Source: Thermoproteota archaeon
GTDB taxonomy: Archaea; Korarchaeota; JAOZGF01
Direction of reading: 5' to 3'
Assembly (NCBI GenBank): GCA_027491845.1
Contig: JAOZGF010000102.1
Location: 1-9,612, forward strand
Length of the DNA stretch: 9,612 nt
Each line of letters starts with the position of its first letter. The first letter of the stretch is position 1. Under the pieces are notes generated by a model. That model saw only the letters and a program-made list of their open reading frames with translations, made no database searches and was not told where the DNA came from. This document shows positions 7,636 to 9,612 of the stretch, in pieces. The position numbers and the translations under genes were made by a program.

Positions 7636-7660
7636 GAATGAAAGAATGAAAGAATGAAAG
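7636..7660 (+). repeat. Three perfect tandem copies of GAATGAAA in the helicase-phosphoesterase gap
   Basis: Immediately after the helicase TAA, the 8-mer GAATGAAA occurs three times without a break (7636-7643, 7644-7651, 7652-7659), plus one more G. The repeat fills most of the 38-bp intercistronic gap. Each unit carries an ATG, but the first two read ATG AAA GAA TGA and stop. The repeat probably arose by slippage; an effect on translation of the next gene is possible but not shown. Confidence 0.9.
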
Positions 7661-7673
7661 ATGCGGGGAAGGA

Positions 7674-8477
7674 ATGGGGAAGGGAAAGGCTTTGAACAGG
7701 ATGAAGCTGACAGGGGACATTGAAATAATGGAAGACAAGAACTCGGTTTTCCTCAGGGACATTGGTGCAATAGTTTGTTCAGACCTACACATAGGCTATG
7801 AACAGGCTCTCCATGAAATGGGCGTTACGTTACCAGCCTCCCAGTACCCCTTGATAAAAAAAGAAATAGAAGAGACAATTGAAATTTACGATCCAGACAC
7901 AATCATAATAAACGGAGACCTAAAACACGAGTTCGGCGAAGCAACTAGACAAGAATGGAGGGAAGTATTAGACCTCCTCAGCCTCTTCTCGTCCAGGAAA
8001 ATAGGGGTGAAAGTCGTAAGAGGAAACCATGACAACTACCTCATACCGATACTAAAGAAGACAGGGGTAGAGTTCCACGACCCATCTCTTTCCATCGGGA
8101 AATACCTGTTCTTTCATGGACACAGGAAGGTAAAGGTAGAAAACGTGGAAGGTAGGACGGAAATCATGATAATCGGGCATGAACATCCTGCAATAGCGAT
8201 AAGGGACGAGCTGGGGATAACGAACAAGTACAAGTGCCTTTTGGAGGCAAACTACAAACAACTGAGGCTAATAGTACTACCTGCAATGTCCCCAATAATG
8301 CCAGGCTCAGAGGTAAACTTCCTCGAGAAAAACCAGTTGCTCTCCCCCATTTTAAGGGAGGACGAATTGGAACTCAGCAGGGCAACGATAGTTGAAGGAG
8401 GCCTCTACTCCTTCCCCTTCGAAGAACTGAGAACAACAAGCCGGCCAAATAACATGGACAGCTTCAGTCCGCTTTAA
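7674..8477 (+). CDS. Metallophosphoesterase of the COG1407/PdeM-like group
   Basis: This 267-residue protein carries the calcineurin-like two-metal phosphoesterase motifs: SDLHIGYE (36-43; Asp37, His39), NGDLKHEF (80-87; bridging Asp82), RGNHDN (116-121; Asn118, His119), HGH (148-150) and GHEHP (168-172). The SDLH-GYE and NGDLKH-F wording is typical of the COG1407 group, whose bacterial member PdeM is an Mn2+-dependent phosphodiesterase often encoded beside an Lhr-type helicase and a DNA ligase. The C-terminal part (LIVLPAMSPIMPGSEVN, then LSPIL) matches the group, so the protein is full-length. The ATG at 7674 has a purine-rich GGGGAAGGA just before it; the ATG at 7701 (MKLTGDIEI) also fits the usual N-terminus and lacks a good site. 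Placement after the helicase suggests a joint role in nucleic-acid end processing or repair. The true substrate is unknown, and no ligase is in view. Confidence 0.93.
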   Translation: MGKGKALNRMKLTGDIEIMEDKNSVFLRDIGAIVCSDLHIGYEQALHEMGVTLPASQYPLIKKEIEETIEIYDPDTIIINGDLKHEFGEATRQEWREVLDLLSLFSSRKIGVKVVRGNHDNYLIPILKKTGVEFHDPSLSIGKYLFFHGHRKVKVENVEGRTEIMIIGHEHPAIAIRDELGITNKYKCLLEANYKQLRLIVLPAMSPIMPGSEVNFLEKNQLLSPILREDELELSRATIVEGGLYSFPFEELRTTSRPNNMDSFSPL

Positions 8478-8482
8478 AAAAA
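8476..8482 (-). terminator. Possible oligo-T terminator for the DUF4013 gene
   Basis: On the minus strand CCCC is followed by seven T (8482 to 8476), about 57 bases past the TAG stop of the DUF4013 gene. Archaeal polymerase can terminate at such T-runs without a hairpin. It overlaps the end of the phosphoesterase gene. The 61-bp convergent gap (8478-8538) otherwise shows nothing; no matching plus-strand T-run follows the phosphoesterase. Confidence 0.35.
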
Positions 8483-8538
8483 GGGGTTATTGGTGCTTAA
8501 CGGTCAGTATAGCAAGCAATGACTGTAACGGCAGTTTT

Positions 8539-9414
8539 CTAAGCACCACCATGAACAGTCGCCCTATAAACATGTCCAAGGCTTCTTGCCATAAAGAGAT
8601 AGGCTATGGGCACGATGAGTATAACCCCAAGTACAGGTATTATTGCGCCGATAAAGGAGATTACAAGGGCGATAATGTACGCAGCAATCCCCCAAGCAAT
8701 GTAGTTAACCACGCCAACAGACTCTATCCTTCCAATTATTTCGTTGAACTCGAAAGCCGCTGAGAAGTAGCCTTTGAAAGCCATGTTAGCTATGGCCATC
8801 GCATAGAACAAGTAAAAGAAAAACCCTGCCACAGCAATAACCAGGAAAACCGCAAGGAAGGAAGTGTAGAAGGACGGGGTGAAGCGATACATTGGAGCCG
8901 ATATTCCCACATAATACCTCCAGCGCAGGACGCCTGAAGAGAAAACATAACCAATAATGGCTGGAACAATGAAGTACACAATTGACACAGCGAAAACCTT
9001 TAATCCATCCACCAACATGTTCCCCCAGTCGCCGTATTCAACGGGTTTGTCGGACACCCCAACCGAACGAATGTTCCTCAATAGGTATCCGAGCGCGAGG
9101 AATGCAGGTATTATGAGGAAGGAGAGAATGACTAGTACCCCGAGCAGAACAGTCCTGCCGTAGTTTCTTAAAGGGAAACCTAACGACTCATTTATGTTTT
9201 CCCCCAGGTTTATTTTGCCAGGCTTAACAACAGGCTTAGGCTGGGAAGGAACAGCTGCAACCTCTTTAGGCCTGGCTGGCTCAATTATTTTCCTCAGTTT
9301 CTCCTCATATTTTTCCTTGAGTTCTCTGTACGTTTCTTCACTGATTTTCTTCTCAATATAAGATTCCTCAAGCTTCCTTAAAAGCCTCCTTATCTCTTCT
9401 TCATCCTCAGACAT
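8539..9414 (-). CDS. DUF4013-family integral membrane protein with N-terminal coiled-coil/SHOCT-like segment
   Basis: The 291-residue protein has three parts. Residues 3-45 are a highly charged amphipathic helical segment (EEEIRRLLRKLEESYIEKKISEE and on) with the pattern of a SHOCT-like or coiled-coil short domain: two helices separated by 'EKKISEETYRELK'. Residues 46-68 are a Pro/Lys/Val-rich linker. From about 70 comes a DUF4013-like membrane domain: INESLGFPLRNYGRT, a helix at 88-108, 'LGYLLRNIRSV', the signature-like 'YGDWGNMLVDGLK' (127-139), then helices near 138-158, 184-208, 238-256 and 258-276. DUF4013 proteins are widespread in archaea and have no established function. The ATG at 9414 has AAGGTGGA six bases upstream, a good ribosome binding site. 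It is a single gene convergent with the phosphoesterase. The N-terminal segment may oligomerise or bind a cytosolic partner; this is inference. Confidence 0.85.
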   Translation of the reverse strand: MSEDEEEIRRLLRKLEESYIEKKISEETYRELKEKYEEKLRKIIEPARPKEVAAVPSQPKPVVKPGKINLGENINESLGFPLRNYGRTVLLGVLVILSFLIIPAFLALGYLLRNIRSVGVSDKPVEYGDWGNMLVDGLKVFAVSIVYFIVPAIIGYVFSSGVLRWRYYVGISAPMYRFTPSFYTSFLAVFLVIAVAGFFFYLFYAMAIANMAFKGYFSAAFEFNEIIGRIESVGVVNYIAWGIAAYIIALVISFIGAIIPVLGVILIVPIAYLFMARSLGHVYRATVHGGA

Positions 9415-9444
9415 TACCTTTCCACCTTAACAGCAAAAGAACAA

Positions 9445-9460
9445 CCTAATTTAAAAACTT
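9445..9460 (-). promoter_or_regulatory. Candidate promoter (TATA box) for the DUF4013 gene
   Basis: The minus strand reads AAGTTTTTAAATTAGG, with a TTTTTAAAT box centred near 9453. Initiation about 25 bases downstream, near 9428, gives a leader of roughly 15 bases that just includes the AAGGTGGA ribosome binding site. Spacing is consistent with a typical archaeal short-leader promoter. Confidence 0.5.
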
Positions 9461-9467
9461 ATTTCTT

Positions 9468-9493
9468 AACATAACCACTAAACATAACCATTA
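9468..9493. repeat. 13-bp tandem repeat AACATAACC[A][C/T]TA, two copies
   Basis: AACATAACCACTA (9468-9480) is followed directly by AACATAACCATTA (9481-9493), identical at 12 of 13 positions. It lies just upstream of the DUF4013 TATA box on that gene's strand, where archaeal activators often bind, and is followed by overlapping palindromes GTGCAC (9495-9500) and CACGTG (9498-9503). It may be a regulator site for DUF4013, or for a rightward gene. Confidence 0.55.
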
Positions 9494-9542
9494 AGTGCAC
9501 GTGTTAAGCCGGACATTTCAGTTAACGGGGAGGGCCAAACAA

Positions 9543-9612
9543 GTGTTAGGTTCAAAAGCGTTTTCAGACTTAAACATAAAAAATGGTGGGTGTTTCAGCC
9601 TACTGGAGGAAG
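9543..9612 (+). CDS. Possible start of a rightward gene, cut by window edge
   Basis: A GTG at 9543 opens a frame that runs to the window end without a stop (23 complete codons, beginning VLGSKAFSDLNIKNGGC) and has GGGGAGGG at 9527-9534, eight bases upstream, which is a good ribosome binding site. The frame is open back to a TAA at 9492-9494, with other GTG codons at 9495 and 9501. I do not recognise the product. A competing start is the ATG at 9583 in another frame, with only ten codons visible. The fragment is too short to be sure any gene begins here. Confidence 0.3.
   Translation, partial: MLGSKAFSDLNIKNGGCFSLLEE

Noticed and set aside
7654..7695. Short frame from the third GAATGAAA repeat (about 13 codons) as a small gene
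   Set aside because: It overlaps the phosphoesterase start in another frame, is very short, and has no recognisable features.
1..9612. CRISPR array, tRNA, rRNA, insertion sequence or prophage signal
   Set aside because: No spaced repeats of 24-40 bp, cloverleaf-like segment, transposase motif, or terminal inverted repeat was seen on either strand.

Overview
The window looks like a chromosomal segment from an anaerobic-type archaeon, most likely in the Thermoproteota (TACK) branch with a Bathyarchaeia-like flavour. The evidence is AT-rich A/T-box promoters, GGAGG/GGTG-type ribosome binding sites, TTG and GTG starts, heavy AGG use for arginine, and an archaeal gene set (HtpX protease, Lhr-type helicase, DUF4013 membrane protein, RimK/MptN-like ATP-grasp ligase). 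The lineage is inference from protein flavour only; there is no rRNA, tRNA or other decisive marker here.

Layout: (i) 1-295, minus strand, is the N-terminal part of a RimK-family ATP-grasp ligase cut by the left edge. (ii) A 220-bp divergent intergenic region with short direct repeats leads into htpX (516-1478, TTG start). (iii) A likely two-gene unit follows: a small two-helix membrane protein (1565-1828) and a polysaccharide flippase of the Wzx/RfbX type (1850-3439). (iv) Converging on it is a single-gene malic enzyme (3467-4816, minus). (v) A 167-bp divergent promoter region separates it from an Lhr-family helicase (4984-7635), followed after 38 bp by a COG1407/PdeM-like metallophosphoesterase (7674-8477). 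(vi) Converging on this pair is a DUF4013 integral membrane protein with an N-terminal coiled-coil/SHOCT-like segment (8539-9414, minus). (vii) The last ~200 bp hold its promoter, a 13-bp tandem repeat, and possibly the first codons of a further plus-strand gene.

How the genes may work together: the only strongly suggestive functional pairing is helicase plus phosphoesterase, which mirrors a known bacterial association of Lhr-type helicases with PdeM-like phosphoesterases in nucleic-acid repair or processing. HtpX, the small membrane protein and the flippase all belong to envelope biology (membrane protein quality control and surface glycan export), but the first has its own promoter and a shared pathway is not shown. 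The malic enzyme supplies pyruvate and reduced nicotinamide cofactor in central metabolism. I see no mobile element, CRISPR array, defence island or tRNA; the window reads as ordinary core genome, with its less usual content in short intergenic repeats and in two poorly understood membrane proteins.
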